A stretch of 18,742 nt of DNA from CAYREE01 sp964423225 (GTDB lineage: Archaea; Altiarchaeota; Altiarchaeia; IMC4; SCGC-AAA252-I15), in assembly GCA_964423225.1 (NCBI GenBank), contig CAYREE010000034.1, forward strand, positions 1 through 18,742, given 5' to 3'. A model generated the notes under the pieces. It saw nothing but the letters and a program-made list of their open reading frames with translations, was not told where the DNA came from and did not search any database. The position numbers were made by a program, and so were the translations under genes. Shown in pieces: positions 7,627-15,747 of this stretch (position 1 is its first letter; each line of letters begins with the position of its first letter).

Positions 7627-8243
7627 ATCCTTTTAGCCAAGTCCAATAATTCTTCTCGTAGATTATCATCAAACTCTAGGATGTCTCCATGACCTGGTAT
7701 TAAGACCTCAGCATTCTCGATGATTGTTAGAACATTTTTTTTGAATTGGTCAAAGTCTTCATATGCTTTTGGATTAGCGCCTTTCCTCAAGTCTTCTTCA
7801 AAGAAGGCATCCCCTGTAAGAATGTATTTTTTATCTGCATCAACTAGTACTGATATATGCGAGAGCGTATGGCCGGGTGTCCTGATAATATCAACTCCTT
7901 CAATCCCATCAATCTCCTCTTTCCATGAACCATACATTTCATCAACACCTGGGGGCCATGTTGATCCCCCCATGATTATCTTGGCGTTTTGAAATAAGTG
8001 ATTGTTTGAAGTGTGGTCTGGATGCCAGTGTGTATTTATCACATAGTCTATCTGTTCTGGTGATAATCCTTCTTTTTTTAGTTTATCTAGTATTAGTTGT
8101 GTGTCACCCCTCCCCCCTGTATCGACGATGACATTAACATTCGTTCTTATCAGGGTGACGCTTGATGTGACTGGATCTCTATGGACTATATTCTCTCTCA
8201 TCTTACGGTTTTTCACACCCTCTTTTAAAACAGTGATTTTCAT
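7623..8243 (-). CDS. Metallo-beta-lactamase-fold hydrolase
   Basis: A 206-aa single-domain MBL-fold protein, probably cytoplasmic, with a complete set of metal ligands: THWHPDH (His72, His74, Asp76, His77), TPGHTLSH (His125), TGDAFF (Asp145) and IPGHGD (His185). This is the binuclear pattern of glyoxalase II and related hydrolases, and the NNHLF after the HxHxDH motif is reminiscent of MBLAC1-like proteins. The substrate cannot be told from sequence; thioesters, phosphodiesters or lactones are all possible. The gene is single, with its own TATA-like box, divergent from a small acidic ORF and convergent with the ORF at 7456-7626. Confidence 0.85.
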   Translation of the reverse strand: MKITVLKEGVKNRKMRENIVHRDPVTSSVTLIRTNVNVIVDTGGRGDTQLILDKLKKEGLSPEQIDYVINTHWHPDHTSNNHLFQNAKIIMGGSTWPPGVDEMYGSWKEEIDGIEGVDIIRTPGHTLSHISVLVDADKKYILTGDAFFEEDLRKGANPKAYEDFDQFKKNVLTIIENAEVLIPGHGDILEFDDNLREELLDLAKRI

Positions 8244-8265
8244 AGGTAATGGATGTTATTTTCTC

Positions 8266-8294
8266 ATTTTTAAATGATTCTTGTGTATTATATT
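8266..8294. promoter_or_regulatory. Divergent promoters between the MBL gene and the small acidic ORF
   Basis: Minus-strand TTTAAAAA at 8266-8273 lies 23-30 nt before the MBL ATG at 8243. Plus-strand TATTATATT at 8286-8294 lies 20-28 nt before the ATG at 8314. Both spacings fit archaeal TATA boxes with leaderless transcripts. Confidence 0.4.
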
Positions 8295-8313
8295 CAAATA
8301 TCGGGGTAGTCGA

Positions 8314-8466
8314 ATGGATGACTTTGCAAAGATAAACGAGATAAAACGAAAGATTGCGGGTTTAGACATGTTTGATGATGATGAATTAGACAAGGATATG
8401 TTAAAGTCCTTCTATAATAAGAAGCTCAAGGAACTTGGTGTAGAAGCTATCGACATAGAAGATTGA
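8314..8466 (+). CDS. Small acidic protein, 50 aa, unknown
   Basis: The product is strongly charged, with an N-terminal helix (FAKINEIKRKIAGL), an Asp-rich middle (MFDDDELDKDM) and an acidic end (DIED). I chose the ATG at 8314; a TTG at 8281 in frame would add 11 residues but would overlap the likely TATA box. No domain is recognised. The Asp cluster might bind a cation or a basic partner, but that is only inference. It converges with apgM. Short length keeps confidence moderate. Confidence 0.45.
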   Translation: MDDFAKINEIKRKIAGLDMFDDDELDKDMLKSFYNKKLKELGVEAIDIED

Positions 8467-8545
8467 ATAATCGAATTCTCAACATACTGGATAAAAGTAT
8501 CTGAGCCCCATTTCTTGATATTAGTACTATTTTATTAGTCCTTTC

Positions 8546-9766
8546 TTAGGCTCCATATATATGGCTTCTTGCCGTAAGGCTCATGAACTCGTCCATCAAC
8601 CGGATCCCCTTGATCCTATGTATTATTCCCTTTCCACATGGTCTTTCACCGAATTCTTGCACATCATCTGTTCTTACATCTGGGCCATAGATTAATAATG
8701 GTACTGGATCTCCACTATGGTTTTTAATTGAGCAGGGTGTTGAATGGTCTGCTGTGACTGCGATGACAGTATCCTCTAAGTTTAGTAGTGGTGTGCAGGC
8801 TTTATCGATTTTTTCTATGAATTCTTTCTTGCCTTTCGCATCGCCGTCGTGTCCGTAGACGTCTGTGGCTTTGATATGGATGAACACATAATCATAATCT
8901 GTCTTCAATAATTCGATAGCCTTGTTGATTTTGGCTGAGATGTCGGTGTCTTTCTTTCCAGTAGCTCCGTCTGGATGGTAGATGTCCATGCCAACTACTT
9001 TTGCAACTCCCTTGTATAATCCAGCTCCTGCAACACATGCTGCTTTAATATCAAAGCGTTCTTTCATTGATGGTACTTGTCCGAGGAATCCTGGACCGCG
9101 TTCAAGAGGGAAGTTAGCAGGTAATTTCCCGTCCTCTATCAGTTTCTTGTTGATTGGATGATCTTTCAGTATTTCATATGCTTTCATCAACCATTTATTC
9201 ATTGCATCAGCAGTCTTTTTTGCTTCTGGTGAATCATCAAGTGGTTCTACGGTTAGTACTTTCTCTCCTTCTTCATGGCTGTCACAGTCACTGATCTTAT
9301 GGCTTAATCCACTTCCACGCATGATGAGGCCTGCTCGATATCCGGTGCCTGCCTTGATCATGAATTCGATTCCATCAACTTCTATCCCTTCGATGGCTTC
9401 GCATAGTTCTGTGACATCATCGATCCGTCCAGCTCTCCTGTCAGTTACTATGAGGTTGTCATCGACTGTCCCGAAGTTCACCCTGAATGCCACGTCTCCC
9501 TTCTTTACTTCCATCCCGATGCCCGCGGCCTCGAATGTTCCGCGGCCTGAATAGTAGTCTTCTGGTGAGTATCCGAATAGTGATAGGTGTGATGTGTCGC
9601 TTCCGGGGCGTATTCCCACTTCTATTGTGTCCATTAGTCCTGTCATGCCTTTGGCTGCAAGCTGGTCTAGGTTTGGAGTTTTTGCAGCTTCTAGTGGCGT
9701 CTTATTGTCTAGTTCTTTTACTGGGCGGTCGCCCATCCCGTCACATACGATTAATAGCATCTTCAT
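8546..9766 (-). CDS. apgM: Archaeal cofactor-independent phosphoglycerate mutase (ApgM)
   Basis: Interconverts 3- and 2-phosphoglycerate in glycolysis and gluconeogenesis, without 2,3-bisphosphoglycerate. At 406 aa it has the usual length of the archaeal family, part of the alkaline phosphatase superfamily. Visible motifs are the metal-binding start LLIVCDGMGDRP (Asp9), the phosphoserine block RPGSDTSHLSLFGY (Ser56 as likely nucleophile), GRGTFEAAG, KATDVYGHDGD with Asp/His metal ligands, and the C-terminal TADHSTPCSIKNHSGDPVP. The C-terminus HIYGA is typical. A strong Shine-Dalgarno sequence (GAGGGTGATG, 9771-9780) fixes the start at 9766. It is divergent from the large gene array and marks the boundary between housekeeping genes and that array. 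Confidence 0.95.
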   Translation of the reverse strand: MKMLLIVCDGMGDRPVKELDNKTPLEAAKTPNLDQLAAKGMTGLMDTIEVGIRPGSDTSHLSLFGYSPEDYYSGRGTFEAAGIGMEVKKGDVAFRVNFGTVDDNLIVTDRRAGRIDDVTELCEAIEGIEVDGIEFMIKAGTGYRAGLIMRGSGLSHKISDCDSHEEGEKVLTVEPLDDSPEAKKTADAMNKWLMKAYEILKDHPINKKLIEDGKLPANFPLERGPGFLGQVPSMKERFDIKAACVAGAGLYKGVAKVVGMDIYHPDGATGKKDTDISAKINKAIELLKTDYDYVFIHIKATDVYGHDGDAKGKKEFIEKIDKACTPLLNLEDTVIAVTADHSTPCSIKNHSGDPVPLLIYGPDVRTDDVQEFGERPCGKGIIHRIKGIRLMDEFMSLTARSHIYGA

Positions 9767-9770
9767 TTGT

Positions 9771-9780
9771 CATCACCCTC
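9771..9780 (-). promoter_or_regulatory. Strong ribosome binding site of apgM
   Basis: Minus-strand GAGGGTGATG ends 4 nt before the apgM ATG. It contrasts with the SD-less starts of most neighbours and decides the first of two close ATGs. Confidence 0.7.
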
Positions 9781-9818
9781 TTGTAAAAAAGAGCTTCATG
9801 ATATTAGATGAATCCTGA

Positions 9819-9865
9819 ATATATACTATAAGACTTAAATCAGGGCATCCTAGTATTTTATACCC
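9819..9865 (+). promoter_or_regulatory. Promoter and 5' element of gene A
   Basis: In the 99-nt gap between apgM and gene A, AATATATACTATAA (9818-9831) and the adjoining AAGACTTAAAT (9830-9840) give TATA-like sequence 26-47 nt before the ATG. The stretch 9830-9865 aligns without gaps to the 36 nt before gene B, and CATCCTAG (9846-9853) recurs before gene C. No Shine-Dalgarno sequence is present. Confidence 0.45.
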
Positions 9866-12800
9866 ATGTCTAAAAACAAACCGAGGAAAAGACGTAGTAG
9901 CAGTGATAAGGTCCCTAAGCCTGTTAAACTGACTCCTGAGATGGAGGAGGCTTTAGCAAAAATAGCCTTAAAATGCGATAGTGAGAGAAGATTTGAGAGT
10001 GTTCTTGCTGATCCTAAAAGGTTTGCATCAACTGCCCAGGCGGCTGGTGTTCCAAAACCACTAAGAGATAGGATCGACGGAAGGATTTATGATAAAGTCA
10101 CTAGAGTTGTCCGTAAGGGTCGTTCAGTAGACCAGATAACAAAGAAGAAGCGTAAGTTGCCTGGCAGGCAGATGAGAGAGCTTTATGCTAAGGCATGGGA
10201 GGGTCAAGATAGGCTGGCTGTATCACCGGAGGATGAAGTTCCTACCAGTAATGTAGTCAGAGGTACGTTAAAAGGCGATGTTTTAACCCGGCTTCTTGGA
10301 GGAATGCAGGATACACATCCTCACAGGGCAATTAGGACGCATGTAGCTGCGGCTGGATTACCTCCAGTCACAGCAGCTGATCTAGAAATAGACGATGCAT
10401 TTGAACATTCATTAAGCATCACTGACAATCCAGAACCGCCTGTCGCAAGACCCATGGATTTTGAGGGTGCTGGGATGACAGCGGAAGTACGCAGGGAAAA
10501 GCTAAGGGGAGCCATCCGTGAAAAACACGGTTTTGATCCGGATAATCTCAGCGAGGAAGGATTAAGGATGGGTTCAAGCCCGGACATGCTAGCATTAATG
10601 TCTTTTGGCCCAGGCGAACGACTACACAGGATTATACCTACAACATTCCTATTTGCACGACCTATGATGTGCGAGTGCCTAAGTACTCGAGACAGGGTAA
10701 TGGAGGTAAAGGATAAAGAAGGATACTCGGCAGGCTACGACCAGTTAATAGATAATAGGGGATATACGATCGGGCAAATAGATCATGTAGCATATCCCTC
10801 GCTTTCAGACACCTTCAGGGAATTACCTATCGGGGAAAGGTTTGGATTCACGAATATACTTAGGAGGAATCCTGAATTTGCAAGGAGTGTTATTGCATTA
10901 GGGGAATATTACAAGGTTGAAGAGTTGCGTCTTACTGCTCAGATGTTAAGAGGTGTGGATGATGAAACTATCACACGTCAGAGAAATGATCTAAATGATT
11001 TTGCATTAGCTAAACTTGACAATATTGTCGGAGACCATGTTAAAGAAGCTATGGGTACTCAACCCACTTCTGGATATGCGATTATCCGATGTGGTGATGT
11101 TGGCGGAGACAATGATATTATTGCAGTCCGAGAATCAAAAGATGCAGATGGAGATTACTATGAGGCATTATCCTATGCTCCTAGACAAATGATCCTTACA
11201 ACCGGACATATCCCAATGTTATGCCATCTTGCAACACATAACCTGCTCATGCATTTTGACCTTGTCGCACGTCTTCCAGCAGAGAATGCTGTTGGAATAC
11301 AAGCCAGGGGCAGTACGACCAAGGGACAGGGTCCATTCTTGAAGGATGGTGGAATGCTAGCCCCAGCAGTTGAAGACTATGACAGTGTTTTCGCTGGAAG
11401 GGATGGGCATTGGAGGACCGGTCATCTAAGATTCGTTGAATCAATGGCCCGTACAGTATCACTTGAAAAACTAACACTAGTATCAGGTAGTAGAGAAGTC
11501 TTTGATAGGTTCAGGGGATCCTCGCGATCACATCATCAGGGTGATGCCAGATTAGACTATACCTGCGAAAAACTAATGGAGATGTGGGTTAAACCAATAA
11601 ACAATGTTATCGGCCAGGATTTCTACAGGGGACAGGAGACAAGGCCTGAAGAGCTCTTTCACCACCTGATGGCTCATGCAAGCCGTGAGACAGATCCTAC
11701 TGACGCAGAATTATTGGACTTGAAATACAAGGAGGGTGGATGGAATGTCATCAAGGGGATCGAACATGTTTTACGAGCATATCTAAAGCTTGATGAAACC
11801 CAGAGTACGGAACAGGTGTTTAGAGCCGGTCAAGACCAGGGATTATTGTCAGCAAAAGGGATTGAAAATCTAACCAATGCCTCCAAACTTTATGGTCATA
11901 TTAGGAACAGCATGGACCTTAGGATGGAAGGATATGTCGCTGGCGCGGTCACAGTCCAAGACTTTAATTTGCGACCGAATATAATGGCCACGGTAGCAAG
12001 CGACCTGTCTAAGTTTGGGGATTATGGTACCGTCAATCCAGATATTCTTAGACGTGAGCTGATGGCTACTGGGATAGAAGTTGAGGATGAATTATTGCAT
12101 TTGACTGATAAACTGGATGTTGAAGTTGGTTTTACTAATAGGATGACTTCACGCGTACTTGATATTTTTGAAGATGAAGAATTCCAGCAGTATACTAATT
12201 CAGGGGATATTAGCATGGATTTGATAAGGGAAATGAGGGATCAGGGCCTAGCTGGTAGTCAAAAAGACAAGTTTCCAAGATGGAAGTCTACGTCGATGTT
12301 TATGCAATTCGCAAATGGTATGGCAGATCCATTATGCATCATTCAACCCGACTCTCTTGAAGAAGCGAATATGCCGTTAAAAGCATCACCGCCAGTAAGG
12401 GCTGCGGTTGTGAGACAGACTCTTCATAACGCATATGAGGTAGCCAGTCAGGCTGGGGGAGATGGACTGATTGAGAGGGCGCCGATGGCTGTGGCTGATG
12501 GAAGCTGGGTTCATATCGGTGATGGATCTCATGAATTTGATGGAAAGCTCATGATGTTCACTAATCCAGAATCATGTGGCAGACTAGTAGATATGTTGTC
12601 CCCGTTAATCCTTGATGGATCTATCAAATACATGAAGTTCGCTAATCATCCAAGCATTCATGGATTCGAACATTCAGTAGCATGCGTCTACTGTAAGGAA
12701 GGTGAACATCAAGAATTAAACCATAAGATCTCCCAGATTGTAGGTGCGGACTCCATGTATAAGCCCAACTCACATACAAATGAAGAAGCAGGTCTATACT

Positions 12801-13210
12801 TATTCTTTGATCATGTGAATTATGGGACCGAACATAACGTGCCCGAATATCAGAGAGAATACATGGCATATGGTGTTCCATCATACACTCATCTTGCACG
12901 TCTCAGATCAAGAGAATTCATTGAACAATCACATCTGACCGAACATCAAAGAGTAGTCCTTGATGGCCTGCTTGTTAAGACATTAAAGCGGGAGATAATG
13001 GCTAAGCGTTTCACAGGACAGGAACCATTAACAGAACCGGAAAGAAGAGTCATACAACAGACAGTCACTGACCAGAGTGAACCAGACTTTCCTCAAATGG
13101 AGGTTATAAACCAGCTTGCAGTCAGAGCGGGTGTACATGGATTAAATCCTACAGTAAGTGCTGCTATGGAGTATAGTCTACATCATCCCGTAGATGAACA
13201 AAGACTTTAA
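9866..13210 (+). CDS. Gene A: large protein with a GlnE/GlnD-like nucleotidyltransferase module
   Basis: A 1114-aa protein with no signal peptide or membrane helix. Residues 1-100 are very basic and probably flexible. Residues 354-397 read like the GlnE helix before the catalytic domain (ELRLTAQMLRGVDDE, then LNDFALAKL). Residues 404-422 (YAIIRCGDVGGDNDIIAV) resemble the GlnE catalytic strand GxGxxGG...SDxDL with a shortened loop, leaving Asp415 and Asp417. HFDLVARL at 463-470 would supply the third Asp (465), as in GlnE DLRLRP. Residues 618-690 (DLKYKEGGWNVIKGIEHVL, then an LxxAxxLxxxIR helix) match the GlnD_UR_UTase helical domain, where GlnE has DLKxGxGGIREIE. Residues 879-985 faintly recall the HopA1 effector family; this is weak. 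It is probably a nucleotidyltransferase or a pseudoenzyme, with unknown target. It heads the array of SelO-like genes. Confidence 0.5.
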   Translation: MSKNKPRKRRSSSDKVPKPVKLTPEMEEALAKIALKCDSERRFESVLADPKRFASTAQAAGVPKPLRDRIDGRIYDKVTRVVRKGRSVDQITKKKRKLPGRQMRELYAKAWEGQDRLAVSPEDEVPTSNVVRGTLKGDVLTRLLGGMQDTHPHRAIRTHVAAAGLPPVTAADLEIDDAFEHSLSITDNPEPPVARPMDFEGAGMTAEVRREKLRGAIREKHGFDPDNLSEEGLRMGSSPDMLALMSFGPGERLHRIIPTTFLFARPMMCECLSTRDRVMEVKDKEGYSAGYDQLIDNRGYTIGQIDHVAYPSLSDTFRELPIGERFGFTNILRRNPEFARSVIALGEYYKVEELRLTAQMLRGVDDETITRQRNDLNDFALAKLDNIVGDHVKEAMGTQPTSGYAIIRCGDVGGDNDIIAVRESKDADGDYYEALSYAPRQMILTTGHIPMLCHLATHNLLMHFDLVARLPAENAVGIQARGSTTKGQGPFLKDGGMLAPAVEDYDSVFAGRDGHWRTGHLRFVESMARTVSLEKLTLVSGSREVFDRFRGSSRSHHQGDARLDYTCEKLMEMWVKPINNVIGQDFYRGQETRPEELFHHLMAHASRETDPTDAELLDLKYKEGGWNVIKGIEHVLRAYLKLDETQSTEQVFRAGQDQGLLSAKGIENLTNASKLYGHIRNSMDLRMEGYVAGAVTVQDFNLRPNIMATVASDLSKFGDYGTVNPDILRRELMATGIEVEDELLHLTDKLDVEVGFTNRMTSRVLDIFEDEEFQQYTNSGDISMDLIREMRDQGLAGSQKDKFPRWKSTSMFMQFANGMADPLCIIQPDSLEEANMPLKASPPVRAAVVRQTLHNAYEVASQAGGDGLIERAPMAVADGSWVHIGDGSHEFDGKLMMFTNPESCGRLVDMLSPLILDGSIKYMKFANHPSIHGFEHSVACVYCKEGEHQELNHKISQIVGADSMYKPNSHTNEEAGLYLFFDHVNYGTEHNVPEYQREYMAYGVPSYTHLARLRSREFIEQSHLTEHQRVVLDGLLVKTLKREIMAKRFTGQEPLTEPERRVIQQTVTDQSEPDFPQMEVINQLAVRAGVHGLNPTVSAAMEYSLHHPVDEQRL

Positions 13211-13236
13211 CTAGGGATTCCTAAAATCTTTCTATA
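13201..13236 (+). promoter_or_regulatory. Promoter-like element before gene B
   Basis: AAGACTTTAACTAGGG, overlapping the last codons and stop of gene A, then ATTCCTA, matches the same positions before gene A at about 22 of 36 bases by eye. CTTTAA could serve as a TATA box 27-32 nt before the ATG. No Shine-Dalgarno sequence is seen, so B may have its own leaderless transcript. Confidence 0.4.
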
Positions 13237-15714
13237 ATGTCACAAAACAGAGTCGAGACCAGGCTAGTCAAGCGGACCGATGAGGGCGTTGTAAAAGAGA
13301 TTGCATCCCTTAATATTCAAGCATTCCCCGGTGAGATCGCTAATGAAAACAGGGATACTGTCAAGCCTGCGACTACCGGATGCAGGGAAACAGTTTTTCA
13401 TAATCCTTGGATGGTTATGACTGACGATCAGATAGTTGATTTTGCAAGTCATGGTGTAAGCGGCTTCCATCGTGGAACGGATGGAAGGATGGTTGCAACA
13501 AACATAGGTAGGCCACTACATGCAGTCAACATGCGTTTCATGCAAGTGAAAGGAAGGGAGTGGGAGACTCCTACAGGTGGCTCAACAATGTTTAGGCCTT
13601 TTAAAACCGGGATTGGAGAAAACAGTGATGATGTTATCCTTCCTCTTGTCGGAGGCATATGGTTGGAGGGCGAGGATATTACAAAGAACCCTGAAATCCT
13701 TGAAAAACTGGGCATCTCGATGGTGTGTGGGAAAGACGGGGCAGAGGCGACTCACCCTGCATTCATGTCGGGTGGTAGAAGCATTGTATTGCCTGGACAA
13801 TATATGCTGCCTGCATTCAAGAATAATGTTGGTGGATATGGTTTTATAACACTTGATAGACTGCAAAAAGCAATGAGCCCTGATGGAAATACTGGGGTTG
13901 TGGATCAGTTAAGTGATAGAGTGAGAGATAGGCTTGGTAAACTCCATGAAAGACAGAAGGTAGACATGTCTAAAGATGAATTCGTTGGCAGGTATTTCGA
14001 GCAGGAATTCATGAGTCAGGCACTGGAGGCATCTGAACAAGCCAGTTATAAATGGGGCAAGCTCGAGAAGGCGGTAGCAGTCCAATACAAGGGTGTTGGC
14101 ACTAGAAAGTATGTATATCACCTAGACAAGCAGGATAAAGAGGGGGTACACATACAGATCGGAGACCAGCTTTTAAAGGTTTCTGATGCAAACGAGGAGC
14201 AAAGATATAGGAGTGCTAGCCTTGGAATGGCTCAGAGGACGGAATACGACTATGCTGACAAGTCTGGGACATTCCTTGAGATCGTGCATGAATACTTTGA
14301 TAAGAGCCCGACTGGTGGAATATACTCTGAGATGAAGTCATATAAGAGGGATCAAGTCTTATGGGGTGAGGGAGCCCAGATGTCTGGTATCACGACAGGA
14401 TTCGTCAGGTTCCTTAACCGAGTGGATATTGACACAGCTTTTGGAAAACCCACACGCATGGTCTGCGAGGAAACAGTGATGGCAGAACGCGTAATACTAG
14501 ATGACACTCATAGGCTTGCATCATTTACAGAACGTAGAGGAGACCCCGGGAAACCGTCAGATGAATTCCAATTATTCATTGAAGGCAATTATGATGGTGG
14601 ATATTCTGATGCGCATAGAAGCGATTATCTCGAACAATTAAGCAGCAATGTTGGTAAGAACATGGGGATATGCCTGGATGTGGGCCTGACCTGTGCAAAG
14701 GAGCAGAATTCAGCGGAGAACTTGAGTCTCTGGGGCAGGATAATAGACTCCCAGAGCTTCATGGACATGAAGAACAGGTATCAGTGCGGTTCATTGATAG
14801 GAAACTGGATTCAGAATGTCATGGATACCGCGAAAAACACCGGCCTTACTGCTGAACAATATTTCAAGAGCCAGCATTTTAAAACACTTGCAGTCCAGAT
14901 GCTAGGCGAGGAGGAAGGCGGGAAGGCATATAAATTGACCTGTAATCCTGAAGCCGGGACAAGCCATATGCACATTGCAGACCGGGCATACTTTCAATTA
15001 TCACACTTGTGGGTGAAAAAGAGTCTGAGGGAAGACGGTGTGCGGATTGATGATAAATTCCTATTAGATGAGGTGGAACGGGATCCAAAACTAAGAGAAT
15101 CGATCGGCTTTAGAGGAGGCGATACTGTAGAGCTCATGACGAATCTCAGAAAGTTACTTAGACCAGACGCCAAAGCAGTACTAATGCCAATAATAGATGC
15201 TGCTGCTCCAGACGGAGTCAGGACGGAAACATTATCCCCTGAAGCATTCCTAGCCAAGGTAGAACACCAATTCATCTCCCACGCCATCCACATTGAAGCA
15301 CCAAGCCTAGACGATGGCCTAGACCAGGAATACCGAAAGGAAAGGCCTGAAATACCTGAGGTTGAAGGTGCGAGAGCAGTAGATGGGGGAACCTCTCCCT
15401 TAACTAAACGAGCTAGAGTAGCAAGGTCATCTGTCCTAAATGGAGGTGATTCATTAAGCCAGCTATTGGGTGGTGCAGCAGCGGATGTTGGTGGGTCAGA
15501 AGATGATTTCTGGGGGCCAGGCGTAGGTTCAGGAGGTTCTGGAAAGCTTGTTCAAAGAGAGCGGACAAGTGATAGATATGATCGGATTGAAGAAAAAAGG
15601 GAGAGGGCTAAGGAAGTGGCTGACCGACTTGCTGAAATAAAGAAGAAAAAGATTAAGGAACGCAAGGCAAAAGAGAAGAAAAAGAGGAAGGCTGATAAGA
15701 AGCGAAATAAGTAG
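13237..15714 (+). CDS. Gene B: SelO-like (YdiU/UPF0061) divergent pseudokinase-fold protein with a lysine-rich tail
   Basis: An 825-aa paralogue of genes C and D; all three align from the first residue, which supports the start. Conserved N-terminal blocks are ENRDT...TTGCRETVFH (38-55), GGSTMFRPF (114-122) and ATHPAFMSGGRSIVLPG (171-187). SelO-like landmarks are GGRSIVLPG (SelO GDGRAxLLGE), VQYKGVG with Lys285 (SelO QLKGAG), KPTRM (404-408; SelO PTTRA), ERVILDDTHR with Arg418 and Arg426 (SelO RVAxSHLR), and AENLSLWGRIIDSQSFMD (493-510; SelO TDNMSILGxTIDYGPFGFMD). The catalytic Asp of SelO is Glu494, while Asn495 and Asp504 keep the 10-residue spacing. About 95 residues are inserted before Lys285. 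After GLDQ..R.ER..IP (694-707) comes a Gly/Ser-rich linker and a Lys/Arg/Glu-rich tail (775-825). Known SelO proteins transfer AMP to protein hydroxyls; activity here is unproven. Confidence 0.55.
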   Translation: MSQNRVETRLVKRTDEGVVKEIASLNIQAFPGEIANENRDTVKPATTGCRETVFHNPWMVMTDDQIVDFASHGVSGFHRGTDGRMVATNIGRPLHAVNMRFMQVKGREWETPTGGSTMFRPFKTGIGENSDDVILPLVGGIWLEGEDITKNPEILEKLGISMVCGKDGAEATHPAFMSGGRSIVLPGQYMLPAFKNNVGGYGFITLDRLQKAMSPDGNTGVVDQLSDRVRDRLGKLHERQKVDMSKDEFVGRYFEQEFMSQALEASEQASYKWGKLEKAVAVQYKGVGTRKYVYHLDKQDKEGVHIQIGDQLLKVSDANEEQRYRSASLGMAQRTEYDYADKSGTFLEIVHEYFDKSPTGGIYSEMKSYKRDQVLWGEGAQMSGITTGFVRFLNRVDIDTAFGKPTRMVCEETVMAERVILDDTHRLASFTERRGDPGKPSDEFQLFIEGNYDGGYSDAHRSDYLEQLSSNVGKNMGICLDVGLTCAKEQNSAENLSLWGRIIDSQSFMDMKNRYQCGSLIGNWIQNVMDTAKNTGLTAEQYFKSQHFKTLAVQMLGEEEGGKAYKLTCNPEAGTSHMHIADRAYFQLSHLWVKKSLREDGVRIDDKFLLDEVERDPKLRESIGFRGGDTVELMTNLRKLLRPDAKAVLMPIIDAAAPDGVRTETLSPEAFLAKVEHQFISHAIHIEAPSLDDGLDQEYRKERPEIPEVEGARAVDGGTSPLTKRARVARSSVLNGGDSLSQLLGGAAADVGGSEDDFWGPGVGSGGSGKLVQRERTSDRYDRIEEKRERAKEVADRLAEIKKKKIKERKAKEKKKRKADKKRNK

Positions 15715-15715
15715 G

Positions 15716-15747
15716 TTATAATATCTTACATCCTAGATTTTTACTCA
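15716..15747 (+). promoter_or_regulatory. Internal promoter-like element before gene C
   Basis: TTATAATAT (15716-15724) lies 24-32 nt before the gene C ATG, and CATCCTAG (15729-15736) matches the element before gene A exactly over 8 nt. There is no Shine-Dalgarno sequence. This suggests that each array gene may have its own leaderless start. Confidence 0.45.

Noticed and set aside
9487..9786. Plus-strand open frame overlapping the start of apgM
   Set aside because: It lies almost entirely antisense to the ApgM catalytic region and has no start signal.
9775..9795. Small inverted repeat CTCTT...AAGAG upstream of apgM
   Set aside because: Arms of only 5 bp in AT-rich sequence are expected by chance and there is no second sign of function.
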